Assembly (NCBI RefSeq): GCF_004331695.1
Contig: NZ_SJSL01000002.1
Location: forward strand, 1,054,001-1,118,000
From: Pedobacter psychroterrae
Lineage (GTDB): Bacteria; Bacteroidota; Bacteroidia; Sphingobacteriales; Sphingobacteriaceae
Length of the DNA: 64,000 bases
Direction of reading: 5' to 3'
Under the pieces are notes generated by a model. That model saw nothing but the letters and a program-made list of their open reading frames with translations. It ran no database searches and was not told where the DNA came from. Each line of letters opens with the position of its first letter. Positions within the stretch are counted from its first letter, which is position 1. Both the position numbers and the translations under genes were made by a program. This document shows, piece after piece, positions 8,317 through 19,873 of the stretch.

Positions 8317-11109
8317 CTAAGGCTTTTTATCTGTAAGCTCAAATCCCCAGGTACGCCCTTTATCTACTGCTGGTATCCCGTCTACCATCCATACCGGGGC
8401 TTTGGCACCCTTCAAGTAGTAATCGAAGAACTGCTGCTCTCTTATCTGTATATCCTTACGGTTTTGGCGCTGCACCAGGTTGTGTGCCTCATTGTTGTAG
8501 TTGAGCATCCACACTGGTTTTTCAAGTCTTCTTAGACCTGTAAACAGTTCTATTCCCTGGTACCATGGCACAGCGCCATCAGCGTCATTAGCCATGATGA
8601 CCAAAGGAGTCTTTACTTTTGGTAAAAAGAAAAGCGGTGAGTTTTCTATGTACAGATCGGGTTTTTCCCAAAGTGTTGCACCGATCCTGCTCTGTGTTTT
8701 TTCGTATTGAAACTGTCTGTTCATGCCGCTTTCCCAGCGCATGCCACCGTAGGCCGAGGTCATGTTGGCCACTGGTGCGCCTGCCCATGCAGCGGCATAC
8801 ATATCTGTGCGCGTGATCAGGTGGGCTACCTGATAGCCTCCCCAGCTCTGGCCCTGCAGGCCGATTTTTGTTCCATCTACCCAGCTGTTTTTCTTCAAGG
8901 ATTCTACTCCTGAATTGATAAACTCCTCGGCAGACTTGCCCGGATATCCTTTCTCGTAACTAATGTCAGGCGCAAATACCAGGTAGACATTACTCACAAA
9001 AAAAGGAATATTCAACCGGGATGGCGTAGGGGCAGGGGCCTGATAGCTGTATAACCCGTCAGAAAGTTTCTCATAAAAGTAAACGATCATTGGGTACTTT
9101 TTTGAAGGATCGAAGTTTTCAGGTTTATAAAGGATTCCGTCCGATTTATAGCCCTTTGGTGTGGTCCAGCTTACCAGTTCAGCAGTTCCCCAGTTGTAAT
9201 CCTCCTGCTGTATATTCGTGTTGCTCAGCTTGCTTTCTGTTTTCAGATCCCTGGAAACAAATACATTTGGTGAGGTGGTGTAGTTTCCTTTATCATATAT
9301 ATAGCGCTCATCATCTTTGGCTTTAAGCAACGAAGAATACCTTGCTTTGGCCATCATTACCAGTTCCGGATTTTTATTATTTCCGACAGAAGTCCTATAA
9401 AATCCGGTCTCTTTAGTAGTATTGTTTAAAGTCTCCAGCCATATTGTTTCCTTTTTACCCAAAAACTTTTGCTCAGGATCTACCTGCATGTAGCGAAACG
9501 TAAGACCGTTTTGTCTGCCATAGCCGTTGGTAATGTTTACTGGCTCATTTTTGCCATCAGGCGAAAACTCCCAGATATCATAACGGTCATTGATCAGTAC
9601 AGATTTGTCATCTTCCGTCCAGGCTGCCATTCCGTATGAAGAAGGGTCATCGGGTACGTCATTTTGTTCATCCGAGAGTTTTACTGTCATTGCGTTGTTC
9701 AGGTGACTTACTTTACCTGCGAGGATATCATAAGTATACCAGTTTGACGTTTTTTTATCAAAATAAAGTACGTATTTTCCTGATGGAGAGGGAATGGCAC
9801 TGCCGGAAAGCCCAGTGATGATTTTTTTGCTTGAGCCATTGCGTGTATCCATCAGGTAATAGTCCCTGACAGAACCCGCTGTCCATTGAGATTGTATACG
9901 GTTGCCAAAGTCCGTGCTGGCAAGTACAAAATCTGAATTTCCTTCACCTATAGGTATGGCGTCCGGGATGTTCTGATTTGCCAATGGCACTATTTTTACG
10001 TCTGCCTTGAAGATCTCTATGGAGGTAAGGTAACTTCTTTTAGACTCGCGTTCAACATTTTTTAATTGCATAGGTTGCAAGTAATCATCTTTATAGCTCC
10101 ATATATCGAGCTTAGCATGCTCAAAGTCGACCAGTGTAGTATCTTTAGGTATTTTTACCGGGGCTATCCCAAAGAAGAGTTTCTTTCCATCTTTGCTTAA
10201 GGTAAGTTTGCCATCACCACTTACCGCCCATTTGGCCGGCATACCCGGTATGTCATTTTCTACCAGTACCTGGGCAGTATCAAGGGACAAGGAATTATAG
10301 TAAATAAAATAGTCCTTTATCTCGGCTTTCTCCGGGCTCTTTTCGCCGAGGAATACCAGGGATTCACTCTCTTCATCAAATGTCAGGCTTTTAAAATTAC
10401 CAGGCCCGTTTACCAGTGTTTTAACTGTTCCTTTTTCAGTATTTAGCAGGAAAACCCCTGATGCAGCAGCTTTGTCTTTCTTAGATCCGGTGCTGACAAA
10501 AGCAAACAATTTGCCGTCTTTGCTAAATCCATACTCATTTACATATTTAAAAGTACGTTCAGTACCTGTCTGCAGGTTTCTGAAAATTAAGTCAGTACCT
10601 TCAAGTTTATTGTTGGCGGCATTTTCATCAGGTGCTTGTTTTTTGGAAGTATCTATAGGTTTTTCAAACTGGTAAGCCAGAAATGCCCCGTTTTCCGGGA
10701 ATTTGAAAGACTTTACCCTGGCTATTTTTTGTACTGCAAGTGTAGTAAGGTTGGCTATGCCCAGACTGTCTTTGGTCATCTCATCCGCCTTTTTCTTTTT
10801 AATCTTTGCTTGTCTGATGTCCTTGTAAAAAGGCTTGATGGCAAAGGCAGCATATTTAGCATCTGCACTAAACTGCGCAAGTTCTGCTCTAGGAACCTTT
10901 ATGCCCGCATTGGTAGTTAAATTTGTAAAATATAGCGTAGCGTCACCTTCCTGCTGACTGATGCCATAAGCCGCCCAGACACCATTGTTGGACAGTCTTT
11001 TTGAAGTAATGGATTCCCAGCTATCGTATACACTGTGGTTAAGAGGTTTTTTTTGAGCAAGGCATACGCCTGATAGTAATAAGAGTATTAAACTTATATA
11101 TTTAAACAT
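8317..11109 (-). CDS. S9 family (prolyl oligopeptidase-type) serine peptidase, exported
   Basis: About 930 residues from the ATG at 11109, which opens a signal peptide (MFKYISLILLLLSGVCLAQ). The frame extends upstream to 11181, but that would bury the signal. An N-terminal beta-propeller-like region is followed by an alpha/beta hydrolase domain. The nucleophile is in GQSWGGY (about 753), the acid in NDADGAVPW (about 840) and the His in NEAHNLV (about 875). It probably cleaves peptides in the periplasm. It stands alone between the SpmAB-like gene and yidC. Confidence 0.9.
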   Translation of the reverse strand: MFKYISLILLLLSGVCLAQKKPLNHSVYDSWESITSKRLSNNGVWAAYGISQQEGDATLYFTNLTTNAGIKVPRAELAQFSADAKYAAFAIKPFYKDIRQAKIKKKKADEMTKDSLGIANLTTLAVQKIARVKSFKFPENGAFLAYQFEKPIDTSKKQAPDENAANNKLEGTDLIFRNLQTGTERTFKYVNEYGFSKDGKLFAFVSTGSKKDKAAASGVFLLNTEKGTVKTLVNGPGNFKSLTFDEESESLVFLGEKSPEKAEIKDYFIYYNSLSLDTAQVLVENDIPGMPAKWAVSGDGKLTLSKDGKKLFFGIAPVKIPKDTTLVDFEHAKLDIWSYKDDYLQPMQLKNVERESKRSYLTSIEIFKADVKIVPLANQNIPDAIPIGEGNSDFVLASTDFGNRIQSQWTAGSVRDYYLMDTRNGSSKKIITGLSGSAIPSPSGKYVLYFDKKTSNWYTYDILAGKVSHLNNAMTVKLSDEQNDVPDDPSSYGMAAWTEDDKSVLINDRYDIWEFSPDGKNEPVNITNGYGRQNGLTFRYMQVDPEQKFLGKKETIWLETLNNTTKETGFYRTSVGNNKNPELVMMAKARYSSLLKAKDDERYIYDKGNYTTSPNVFVSRDLKTESKLSNTNIQQEDYNWGTAELVSWTTPKGYKSDGILYKPENFDPSKKYPMIVYFYEKLSDGLYSYQAPAPTPSRLNIPFFVSNVYLVFAPDISYEKGYPGKSAEEFINSGVESLKKNSWVDGTKIGLQGQSWGGYQVAHLITRTDMYAAAWAGAPVANMTSAYGGMRWESGMNRQFQYEKTQSRIGATLWEKPDLYIENSPLFFLPKVKTPLVIMANDADGAVPWYQGIELFTGLRRLEKPVWMLNYNNEAHNLVQRQNRKDIQIREQQFFDYYLKGAKAPVWMVDGIPAVDKGRTWGFELTDKKP

Positions 11110-11231
11110 GATGAATAAGTGTTTTTTGTCCCTATAATATAGAAGTCTAAAAATTAGAAAAATTTTGAGATAAACAGGCATTGTACAATAATTTTTACAA
11201 TAAAGTGCTTATACACAAAAGTCCCATCCAT

Positions 11232-11263
11232 AAAAAAAGGACACTATTAATGAGTGTCCTTTT
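11232..11263 (-). terminator. Intrinsic terminator after yidC
   Basis: The arms AAAAGGACACT (11235-11245) and AGTGTCCTTTT (11253-11263) are separated by a 7-base loop. On the minus strand the hairpin ends in a run of seven T. It is 20 bases beyond the yidC stop. Confidence 0.88.
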
Positions 11264-11282
11264 GGTATAGTATGTTCTGTTA

Positions 11283-13091
11283 CTAATTTCCTTTCTTTTT
11301 CTGAGTTTGTGCCTGCTGTTGCTGACGCATATAGTTTTCTAGCTTGGCACTGAATCCAGACTTCTTAGTCTTTTCTACGGGTTTCGCCTTATTTTCTTGC
11401 AGTGTTCTGTGGATCTTCTCATCATCTACCATAGATTTGATAAGGAACTGCTGCGCAAAGGTTAGCATGTTCGCCAGGAAGTAATAGTAGTTCAATCCTG
11501 AAGGGTAACTGTTCAGTACCCCTAAAAATACGATCGGCATAATGTATCCAATATATTTCATCTGTCCTGTAGCTCCTGAGATCTGGTTGTTATAATAGGT
11601 ATAGATCAGGGTAGAGATCGTCATCAGGATACACATCAAACTCAGGTGATTGCCAATAATAGGGATGTCAACTCCAAATTTAATAAAGTCGTCATAGGTG
11701 GACAAATCCTTCATCCAAAGGAAGCTTTCACCTCTTAATTCAAATAAATTGGGGAAGAAGAAGAAGAAGGCCATGACAAACGGCAATTGCAATAACATTG
11801 GCAAACAGCCCCCCAATGGATTTACACCAACCTGCTTATACAGCTTAAGGTACTCCTGTTGCAGCAGGGTAGGGTTGTCTTCTCCCACTTTAGCTTTGAT
11901 CACATCCATCTCCGGCTTCAAAATTCTCATTTTGGCCATCGAGATGTATGACTTATAAGTAAGTGGCGACATGGCTACTTTAAGCAGGATGGTCAGGATC
12001 AGGATGATCAGGCCGTAGCTCATGTTAAAACCTTCCAGGAAGTTAAATACCGGCAATACAACAAACCTGTTGATGTATTTAAGTGGCCAGTATCCCATAT
12101 CAACCTGTTTCTCAATACCGTGTCCCTGTGCTTTTAATGTAGAGAATTTATTTGTGCCAAAGTAAAAGCTCATGGCATAGTTCTGTGACGCCAACTGGTT
12201 GAACGGCAGTTCCAGATTGGCACCATACCATTTTACCTGACCGGGCTGGGTACTTACTTTTACCTCAAGGTCTCCTTTTTCAAAAGGAACAGCAGGAAGA
12301 AGTACCGCTGAGAAGAAGTGTTGCTTGAATGAAATCCACTCTATTTTTCCTTCTTTAAGTTCTTCTTTTTCATCTTTTGCAATGTCCAGGTGATCAGGAT
12401 TTTCATTTACATACTTGTAATATGGTGCAGAATGTTCCTGCTCTTTCTTACCTGATTTTTCCTGCTCCAGCAGGGTAGCCTCCCAGTTGAGGGAAATGGT
12501 GTTGTTCTGAATAACCTGATTTAGTCCGTTAAGATTGATGTTGAAGTCAACATTGTTACTGTTTGGTTTTAAGCTGTATAGGTATTCTACGTATTTATCT
12601 CCTGAATAATTTGCACGCATACTAATGCTGCTGCCACTTTTTACTGCTGTAAAATAAAGTTCATTTGTACTTACCAGCTTACCGCCGATGTTAAGGTTCA
12701 GACCAAATTTGTTCTGCTTGCCGTCAAACAGTATTACCGGTTTGCCTTCGTATGTCTTTTCACCTTTAACCTCAACAGATAGAATTTTACCGCCTTTATT
12801 GGTAAGCGTTAATTTTAACCGCTCATTCTCTAATACTGTATTTTGTACGGTTCCGTTAATGTTGGTACCGAAAGGGCCTTTTAATGCTACAGAATCAATA
12901 AGAGATGCGGTTGCTGCTGCAGCAACAGGTGCCGGAGCAGCGGGGTTGTTTGCACTTGATTTTGCTATTGAATCTGCTGTTATTCTTTCTTTTTCTTTCT
13001 TTATTTCGGCCTCGCTGGGCTTAAAAAAGTAAAAGGAACCTGCCAGCACAATCATGATCAGGAACAGTCCTGTAAATGTATTTCTATCCAT
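11283..13091 (-). CDS. yidC: Membrane protein insertase YidC
   Basis: A 602-residue protein inserting and folding inner-membrane proteins, alone or with SecYEG. It has an N-terminal membrane anchor (about 5-23), a large periplasmic beta domain (about 75-340), and the conserved membrane core from about 355 to 545 (YGLIILILTILLKVAMSPLTYKS and the following helices). The C-terminal tail is basic and Gln/Lys-rich (QQQQAQTQKKKGN), as in Bacteroidota YidC, and may contact ribosomes. It starts 20 bases after pyrG and shares its transcript; a strong terminator follows. Confidence 0.97.
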   Translation of the reverse strand: MDRNTFTGLFLIMIVLAGSFYFFKPSEAEIKKEKERITADSIAKSSANNPAAPAPVAAAATASLIDSVALKGPFGTNINGTVQNTVLENERLKLTLTNKGGKILSVEVKGEKTYEGKPVILFDGKQNKFGLNLNIGGKLVSTNELYFTAVKSGSSISMRANYSGDKYVEYLYSLKPNSNNVDFNINLNGLNQVIQNNTISLNWEATLLEQEKSGKKEQEHSAPYYKYVNENPDHLDIAKDEKEELKEGKIEWISFKQHFFSAVLLPAVPFEKGDLEVKVSTQPGQVKWYGANLELPFNQLASQNYAMSFYFGTNKFSTLKAQGHGIEKQVDMGYWPLKYINRFVVLPVFNFLEGFNMSYGLIILILTILLKVAMSPLTYKSYISMAKMRILKPEMDVIKAKVGEDNPTLLQQEYLKLYKQVGVNPLGGCLPMLLQLPFVMAFFFFFPNLFELRGESFLWMKDLSTYDDFIKFGVDIPIIGNHLSLMCILMTISTLIYTYYNNQISGATGQMKYIGYIMPIVFLGVLNSYPSGLNYYYFLANMLTFAQQFLIKSMVDDEKIHRTLQENKAKPVEKTKKSGFSAKLENYMRQQQQAQTQKKKGN

Positions 13092-13111
13092 TATGGTTAA
13101 TTAAACGCGTA

Positions 13112-14770
<1,659 letters not shown>

Positions 14771-14791
14771 TTATTGTTTTTGTACGGGATA

Positions 14792-14799
14792 CAAAGTTA
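14792..14799 (-). promoter_or_regulatory. -7 promoter box of pyrG-yidC
   Basis: Minus-strand TAACTTTG matches TAnnTTTG exactly, 63 bases before the pyrG ATG. No clear TTTG is present at the usual -33 distance. The rest of the 174-base gap to the next gene shows nothing else. Confidence 0.45.
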
Positions 14800-14902
14800 A
14801 CAAATAAAACCAAAGCGTAACTTTTCTTTTTATAAATAATAAGTAATAACAAATTTCCCCGGTAAGCTATTAGGCTTGAAACATTTAAGGAAACCGGGTT
14901 GG

Positions 14903-17671
14903 TTATTTTCTTGATGAATTCAGGAAATTGCCGCTTAAATTCCAGTTTAACCCCAATAGAATATAGCCCGGAATGTAGCTGTAGGTGCTTTCTCCAATCA
15001 CATTTCCACCTACGAATCTATTGTAACCTATTTTTTGGTTAAGGATATCTGTTACCTGTAGCTTCACTTCGAGCGCATTATTTCTCAGCATTTTTCCTGA
15101 TAAATAGCTGTTCCAGATCGCTATATTAAAATCTCTCCCGAAAGAGGAGTTTGCAGGGCGAAATGTTAAAGATACTGTGGTATTGAATTCCAGTTGATAA
15201 GGAAGCTGTACCGTGCCTGAAAATTCGTGATCATGCATTAAGCTTTTGCCGTCATTCAGTCCACCAATAGATGATTTTCCTGTCATAAAAGTAGCTGAAG
15301 GTGTGTAGCTTACGTCTGCTGCTGGGGTGTAATAGTTGAACGATGTCCTTAAATTATACTGGGTATTCCTTATTTTGTTTTCAGTAAAGTTTATGACAGA
15401 AAGGTTGTTTGAATTATTGAACCCAAGATCAACTCCGAGCCTGAAGTTTAATTTGGAAAACCCTTTAGAATAATAGATGCCTCCTGATAAGGAATTGTTG
15501 CCATTGAGATTGGTAAAGCTGGAAATCCTTCTGTTGAATTCATCTACAATTTCCGTGTCAACAATGGCATTATTGGTAAATCCATAGGTAAAAGAGCCGG
15601 ATATGTATTGGTCTGAAGCAAATTGAAAGCTGTTGTACGACAAACCCAGTGTATTGGTAAAGGATGGCCGTAGTGCAGAATTTCCTATAATCTGGTAAAG
15701 TGGATTGTTGAGTTGCCTTACAGGCTGCAGTTGCGTGATATCGGGCTGCTGCATATAACCATTATAATTTACTGATATGGTACTGCTGTTATTGATCTTG
15801 TAAAACAGGTTGGTACTGGGAGAGAGGTTTAGGTAATTTCTTTCAAAATCGTTCATGCGGTCAAGGTCATCGAGGTCAAATCTTGTTTGTGTGGCCTCCA
15901 TGCCGGTTGAAATAGAGAAGTCGCTGAATTTATATTGCATTATTACACGGCCTACATTGGAGAAATTGATGAATCTGAAATTGTTGCTCAAGGAATCTAT
16001 CTTCCTGATATTGTTGTCCGTAACTGTTCTGAAGCTGCTTGATGAAATTGTTTTGAAACTATAGGAGGCTTCCATAGCCCATTTTGCAGATAGTGGCTCT
16101 GTATAGTTGATCCTTGTGCCTATAGAGTTTTGGTGGTTGGTATTGTCTTTATTTAAGTTGATGTTTTCAATTCGGTTTATTATGCCAAATTCGTCATAAT
16201 ACCTGGTATTGTTGATGCTGTTTTCTATGCTTTTCCCCGATTGACTTTCAGGTTGAATATCAATAGATAGTGTGCGCCCTCTTTTTTTAAATCTTTTAGA
16301 CCAGTTGATATTTCCGTTAAATGTTTCATTATCTCCGTTTCCGGTATTGACCTGATTGTTCTGACTAATGAAAAATCTTTTCCCGCTGCGAGTGTCGTCC
16401 AGACTGGTAGAGTTGCTGAAAGTTTTACTCTCCCTTGCCCCAAAGGCTATTTTTAATGAAGAAAGTGAATCAATGTTGAAACTATAAGTACCCCTCACGC
16501 TTTCTCCGGTGTTTTCTGTTTGATCGTTGTTCTTTCCTGAGCTAATATACAATGCGCCATTTGGGAGTAGCTCTTGTGTATGGTAAGTTTTTAGGTTTTT
16601 ACTACGGTAATCAAAGGCCCTGACATTCATTTTTATCCCCATTCTATTGGCGTTAAATCTGTCAGAAAGATGAGCGCCAAGATTCAAATTGTTTGGAAGT
16701 CCTCCTGTAGGCGAGCCATAATCATCATCATAATCTCCTCCCGAGGCATACATTACCGAGCTGCCATCATCCCCGACTTCAATAATATCGTAGTCCTCTC
16801 CTTTAAGCTTTCGCATAGAGTTATTGATTTTAGATTCATTTGCCAGATTGGAATAGGTGCCAAAAACCGCCGCCTTAAACTTGCCCCTAAATACACCTCC
16901 CATTGCCCCATAGTCTCTAAAATCGGAATTGCCAGTGTTGATGTCCAGTGCGCCCAGGTACCCGTTTTTGGCATTTTCTTTTAGCTTAATATTTATTGTT
17001 TTGGTTTTAATACCATCGTCAATGCCGGTTAGCTCTGCATTTTTGCTTTTTCTGTCGTAAACCTGCACTTCTTCTACGGCATTTGCCTTTAAATATTTGG
17101 TTGCCAGCAGAGGATCATCTCCGAAAAACTCATCTCCGTCTACCAGTACCGTTTTAATATTTTGGCCCTGTGCGTTAATATTACCTTTTTTATCAACAAT
17201 TACACCGGGAAGTCTTTTTAGTAGTTCCTGTACATTGGCATTACTCCGCACAGCAAAACTATCTGCCTGAAATACTATTGTATCTGCCCTAAGGCTTATC
17301 GGTTTTTTAGTTCCGCGGATCACTACTTCGTTCAGGATCTTTGATTTCAGTTCCATATAGATGCTGTTGAAATATTGTACAGAAGTATCTGACAGGCGGA
17401 CGTTTATGAGACGGTCTGCCATTTTTGGATACGAGATCTGCAGCATATATTTACCTCTGTAGAGATTGCTGATCTCAAAAAGCCCTTCGGGATTTGTTTG
17501 TGTTGTTTTGACAATGACCGAGTCGGAAGACCTGATGAGCGTGACTATTGCATTTTGAAGTTTTCTATTCTCAACTGTATCGCTAACCAAACCTCTTATT
17601 ACTGCTTTCTGGGCCAAAGCTGAAAAGGATGACAAGGTTATGAAAATTAAGACGAGTACTCCCTTGGGCAT
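14903..17671 (-). CDS. Outer-membrane beta-barrel protein, TonB-receptor-like with carboxypeptidase regulatory domain
   Basis: 922 residues. A signal peptide (about 1-20, ending ALAQ) is followed by a carboxypeptidase-regulatory-like beta sandwich (about 22-110). A plug-like segment (RLPGVIVDKKGNINAQGQNI and VLVDGDEFFGDD, about 150-185) precedes a large barrel of the OMP_b-brl_3 type. These proteins resemble TonB-dependent receptors, but I see no clear TonB box, and their transported substrates are mostly unknown. It is flanked by non-coding spacers on both sides, so probably monocistronic. There is no SusD partner. Confidence 0.85.
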   Translation of the reverse strand: MPKGVLVLIFITLSSFSALAQKAVIRGLVSDTVENRKLQNAIVTLIRSSDSVIVKTTQTNPEGLFEISNLYRGKYMLQISYPKMADRLINVRLSDTSVQYFNSIYMELKSKILNEVVIRGTKKPISLRADTIVFQADSFAVRSNANVQELLKRLPGVIVDKKGNINAQGQNIKTVLVDGDEFFGDDPLLATKYLKANAVEEVQVYDRKSKNAELTGIDDGIKTKTINIKLKENAKNGYLGALDINTGNSDFRDYGAMGGVFRGKFKAAVFGTYSNLANESKINNSMRKLKGEDYDIIEVGDDGSSVMYASGGDYDDDYGSPTGGLPNNLNLGAHLSDRFNANRMGIKMNVRAFDYRSKNLKTYHTQELLPNGALYISSGKNNDQTENTGESVRGTYSFNIDSLSSLKIAFGARESKTFSNSTSLDDTRSGKRFFISQNNQVNTGNGDNETFNGNINWSKRFKKRGRTLSIDIQPESQSGKSIENSINNTRYYDEFGIINRIENINLNKDNTNHQNSIGTRINYTEPLSAKWAMEASYSFKTISSSSFRTVTDNNIRKIDSLSNNFRFINFSNVGRVIMQYKFSDFSISTGMEATQTRFDLDDLDRMNDFERNYLNLSPSTNLFYKINNSSTISVNYNGYMQQPDITQLQPVRQLNNPLYQIIGNSALRPSFTNTLGLSYNSFQFASDQYISGSFTYGFTNNAIVDTEIVDEFNRRISSFTNLNGNNSLSGGIYYSKGFSKLNFRLGVDLGFNNSNNLSVINFTENKIRNTQYNLRTSFNYYTPAADVSYTPSATFMTGKSSIGGLNDGKSLMHDHEFSGTVQLPYQLEFNTTVSLTFRPANSSFGRDFNIAIWNSYLSGKMLRNNALEVKLQVTDILNQKIGYNRFVGGNVIGESTYSYIPGYILLGLNWNLSGNFLNSSRK

Positions 17672-17753
17672 AAACTACCGGATGATAAATGTTAGCATAC
17701 TAAAATAACGTTTTTTGAGTGTATGCAGATATGAATAATGCGGATAAAAAAAG

Positions 17754-17772
17754 GCCCGGAAATTTTCCGGGC
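17754..17772 (-). terminator. Terminator-like hairpin, minus strand
   Basis: GCCCGGAAA and TTTCCGGGC arms are followed on the minus strand by a run of seven T. It lies about 180 bases past the stop of the lipoprotein gene, so it probably ends the trpS-dNK-kdsB-lipoprotein transcript. The stretch between (17773-17950) is very AT-rich with nothing else recognisable. Confidence 0.75.
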
Positions 17773-17950
17773 ACTTTGTTCAAATATATTTGGTTAGAAT
17801 ATTTTAGGTTGATTATGAATTAATAATTATTTGATTCATAAACTTTGATTATATAAACATAATGCAAAATTTTTATTTATCCTAATATTATTTTCAACAT
17901 TTTGAAAAAATATAAACAAAATACGATTTAGCAGCTAATAATAATGGGTT

Positions 17951-18490
17951 TTATTTACAACAACTATAATAGGGCTTTACTTTTTTATTTTGCTGAGACC
18001 AGCCTATATAGCGTTTCTGTTCCTTGCCCAGGCGATAAATAAAGCCATTTAGCTGACTTTTTTTTAGTTCTTCATAAAATGATTTATCGGGAACATTTGA
18101 GTCAGGGCTTTCCTGATCTGTCAGTGCAGGTTCCATGAAGTTCTCGTCATCCAAAAAGCGGTCTACCTCATCTTTTAAGAACTTGATCTGAGTTTTCTTT
18201 TTATTGAGGTTTTTAACATCATAATTTTTAAACAGCTCTTTTGCATCGATCCTGATGTCATAGATTTTTTTGCCCTCAAAGGAAGTGATTGTAAAGGAAA
18301 GGTACATTTCCTTTGGCTCAGTGCCTATCAATTTTACCCTGAAGGTGTCTGTTTTTAGAGAATCACTAAATGGTTTGATAGCTATGGCAGCAATTTCATC
18401 AATTTTGATACTATCCTGATTGTCTGAATTGCTGCAGCTTGTTAATACCGCAACTGCTAAAAGTAATGTGCAGATGAGGCCATTTTTCAT
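17951..18490 (-). CDS. Putative lipoprotein of unknown function
   Basis: 179 residues with a lipoprotein signal (lipobox LTSC, Cys at about 19) and an acidic Ser/Asn/Asp stretch after it. The body is charged, with a possible beta region (DTFRVKLIGTEPKEMYLSF, then TSFEGKKIYDIRID) and a C-terminal CC. No family recognised. Its start overlaps the kdsB stop by 4 bases (ATGA), so it is translationally coupled to kdsB, which hints at the envelope but does not give a function. Confidence 0.8.
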   Translation of the reverse strand: MKNGLICTLLLAVAVLTSCSNSDNQDSIKIDEIAAIAIKPFSDSLKTDTFRVKLIGTEPKEMYLSFTITSFEGKKIYDIRIDAKELFKNYDVKNLNKKKTQIKFLKDEVDRFLDDENFMEPALTDQESPDSNVPDKSFYEELKKSQLNGFIYRLGKEQKRYIGWSQQNKKVKPYYSCCK

Positions 18491-19221
18491 ATACCAGCAA
18501 TTATTCGTTGTAAATCTTCCGGAGTATCTATTGCTATGGTCTCGATATCAGTTACCTTAGTTTGTATTGTATAGCCATGTTCCACCCACCTTAACTGTTC
18601 AAGGCTTTCTGAAAGTTCCAAGGTAGAAGGAGGTAATTTGGTAATTTCCAGCAGGGCAGGGCAGGTGTATCCATAAATGCCTATATGCTTGTAAAACTGA
18701 TGGGCAGACACCCACTGTTCTTTATCCTGGTTTCTCAGATAAGGAATGGTCTGTCGGCTAAAGTAAATGGCTTGCTGCCTGTGGTTGATCACTACCTTTG
18801 GTATATTGTTGTTAAATAATTCTGCATCGGTATGGATCGGTTTGATTAGTGTAGCAATCTGAACATCCTTGTTATTAAAACAGGAGGCTACCAAATCTAT
18901 CTGCAGAGGATCGATATAAGGCTCATCACCCTGGATATTGATGACAGCATCAAAGCCTGGATTGCCTGAAATAACTTCCGCACAGCGGTCTGTACCACTT
19001 AAATGATGGTTGCTTGTCATTACAAATCTGCCACCAAAATTACTTACTTCAGTTGCAATACGCTCGTCATCTGTAGCAACTACTACTTCAGAAAGACTGA
19101 TACATTTTACAGCCTGCTCGTATACCCTTTGGATCATACTTTTGCCATCGATCATTACCAAAGGTTTCCCCGGAAACCTGGTGGATGCATATCGGGCAGG
19201 TATGATTCCTAAAATCTTCAT
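18487..19221 (-). CDS. kdsB: 3-deoxy-manno-octulosonate cytidylyltransferase
   Basis: 244 residues, usual length. The enzyme activates Kdo as CMP-Kdo for lipid A/LPS core assembly in the cytoplasm. N-terminal IPARYASTRFPGKPL (about 6-20) is the nucleotide-binding loop, and VINIQGDEPYID (about 92-103) holds the metal-binding Asp. Its start codon overlaps the stop of the upstream kinase gene by one base (TAATG) and it overlaps the lipoprotein downstream. Confidence 0.97.
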   Translation of the reverse strand: MKILGIIPARYASTRFPGKPLVMIDGKSMIQRVYEQAVKCISLSEVVVATDDERIATEVSNFGGRFVMTSNHHLSGTDRCAEVISGNPGFDAVINIQGDEPYIDPLQIDLVASCFNNKDVQIATLIKPIHTDAELFNNNIPKVVINHRQQAIYFSRQTIPYLRNQDKEQWVSAHQFYKHIGIYGYTCPALLEITKLPPSTLELSESLEQLRWVEHGYTIQTKVTDIETIAIDTPEDLQRIIAGI

Positions 19222-19835
19222 TAAAACAAACCGTTAATCTCTGCGTCAATTGATTGTATGATGGTGCCGAGATCTTCAGGATTATTACTAAAATCAAGCT
19301 TATCCTTGTCCAGGATCAGTAAATTGCCAAGCTGGTAATCTTTAATCCAGGCTTCGTATTTTTCATTGAGTTTGGACAGGTAATCGATGCGGATGCTCGC
19401 TTCGTATTCACGGCCTCTGCGCTGGATATTGTTGACCAGCGTAGGTACGGATGCACGCAAATATACCAACAGGTCCGGTGGTTTGATAAAGGAGGTAATG
19501 TTTGCGAAAATAGCCTTATAGTTATGATGGTCTCTGGTAGTCATCAGGCCCATTTCATGCAGGTTATCTGCAAATATATGGGCATCCTCATAAATGGTCC
19601 GGTCCTGAATCACATTTCTGTTAAAGTTCTGGATATCCACGATCTGCTGAAACCTGCTGTTGAGGAAATAGATCTGAAGATTAAAGCTCCAGCGCTTCAT
19701 ATCACTGTAAAAATCTTCCAGATAAGGATTGTTTTCAACGGCTTCATAGAGCGCTTCCGATCCGTAATGCTTTGCTAGTAAACCTGTTAATGTGGTTTTT
19801 CCGGCTCCTATATTTCCAACTATCGCTATATGCAT
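19221..19835 (-). CDS. Deoxynucleoside kinase
   Basis: 204 residues of the dNK/dGK-dAK family that phosphorylates deoxynucleosides for salvage. Walker A is GNIGAGKTT (about 7-15), the substrate motif is DRTIYEDAHIFA near 78-89, and the lid has RRGREYEASIR near 138-148. The base specificity cannot be read with certainty. It sits 38 bases downstream of trpS and is coupled to kdsB. Confidence 0.93.
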   Translation of the reverse strand: MHIAIVGNIGAGKTTLTGLLAKHYGSEALYEAVENNPYLEDFYSDMKRWSFNLQIYFLNSRFQQIVDIQNFNRNVIQDRTIYEDAHIFADNLHEMGLMTTRDHHNYKAIFANITSFIKPPDLLVYLRASVPTLVNNIQRRGREYEASIRIDYLSKLNEKYEAWIKDYQLGNLLILDKDKLDFSNNPEDLGTIIQSIDAEINGLF

Positions 19836-19873
19836 ATGTTTATTTGATCAAGGTAGCTATTTTTATTCTTGAT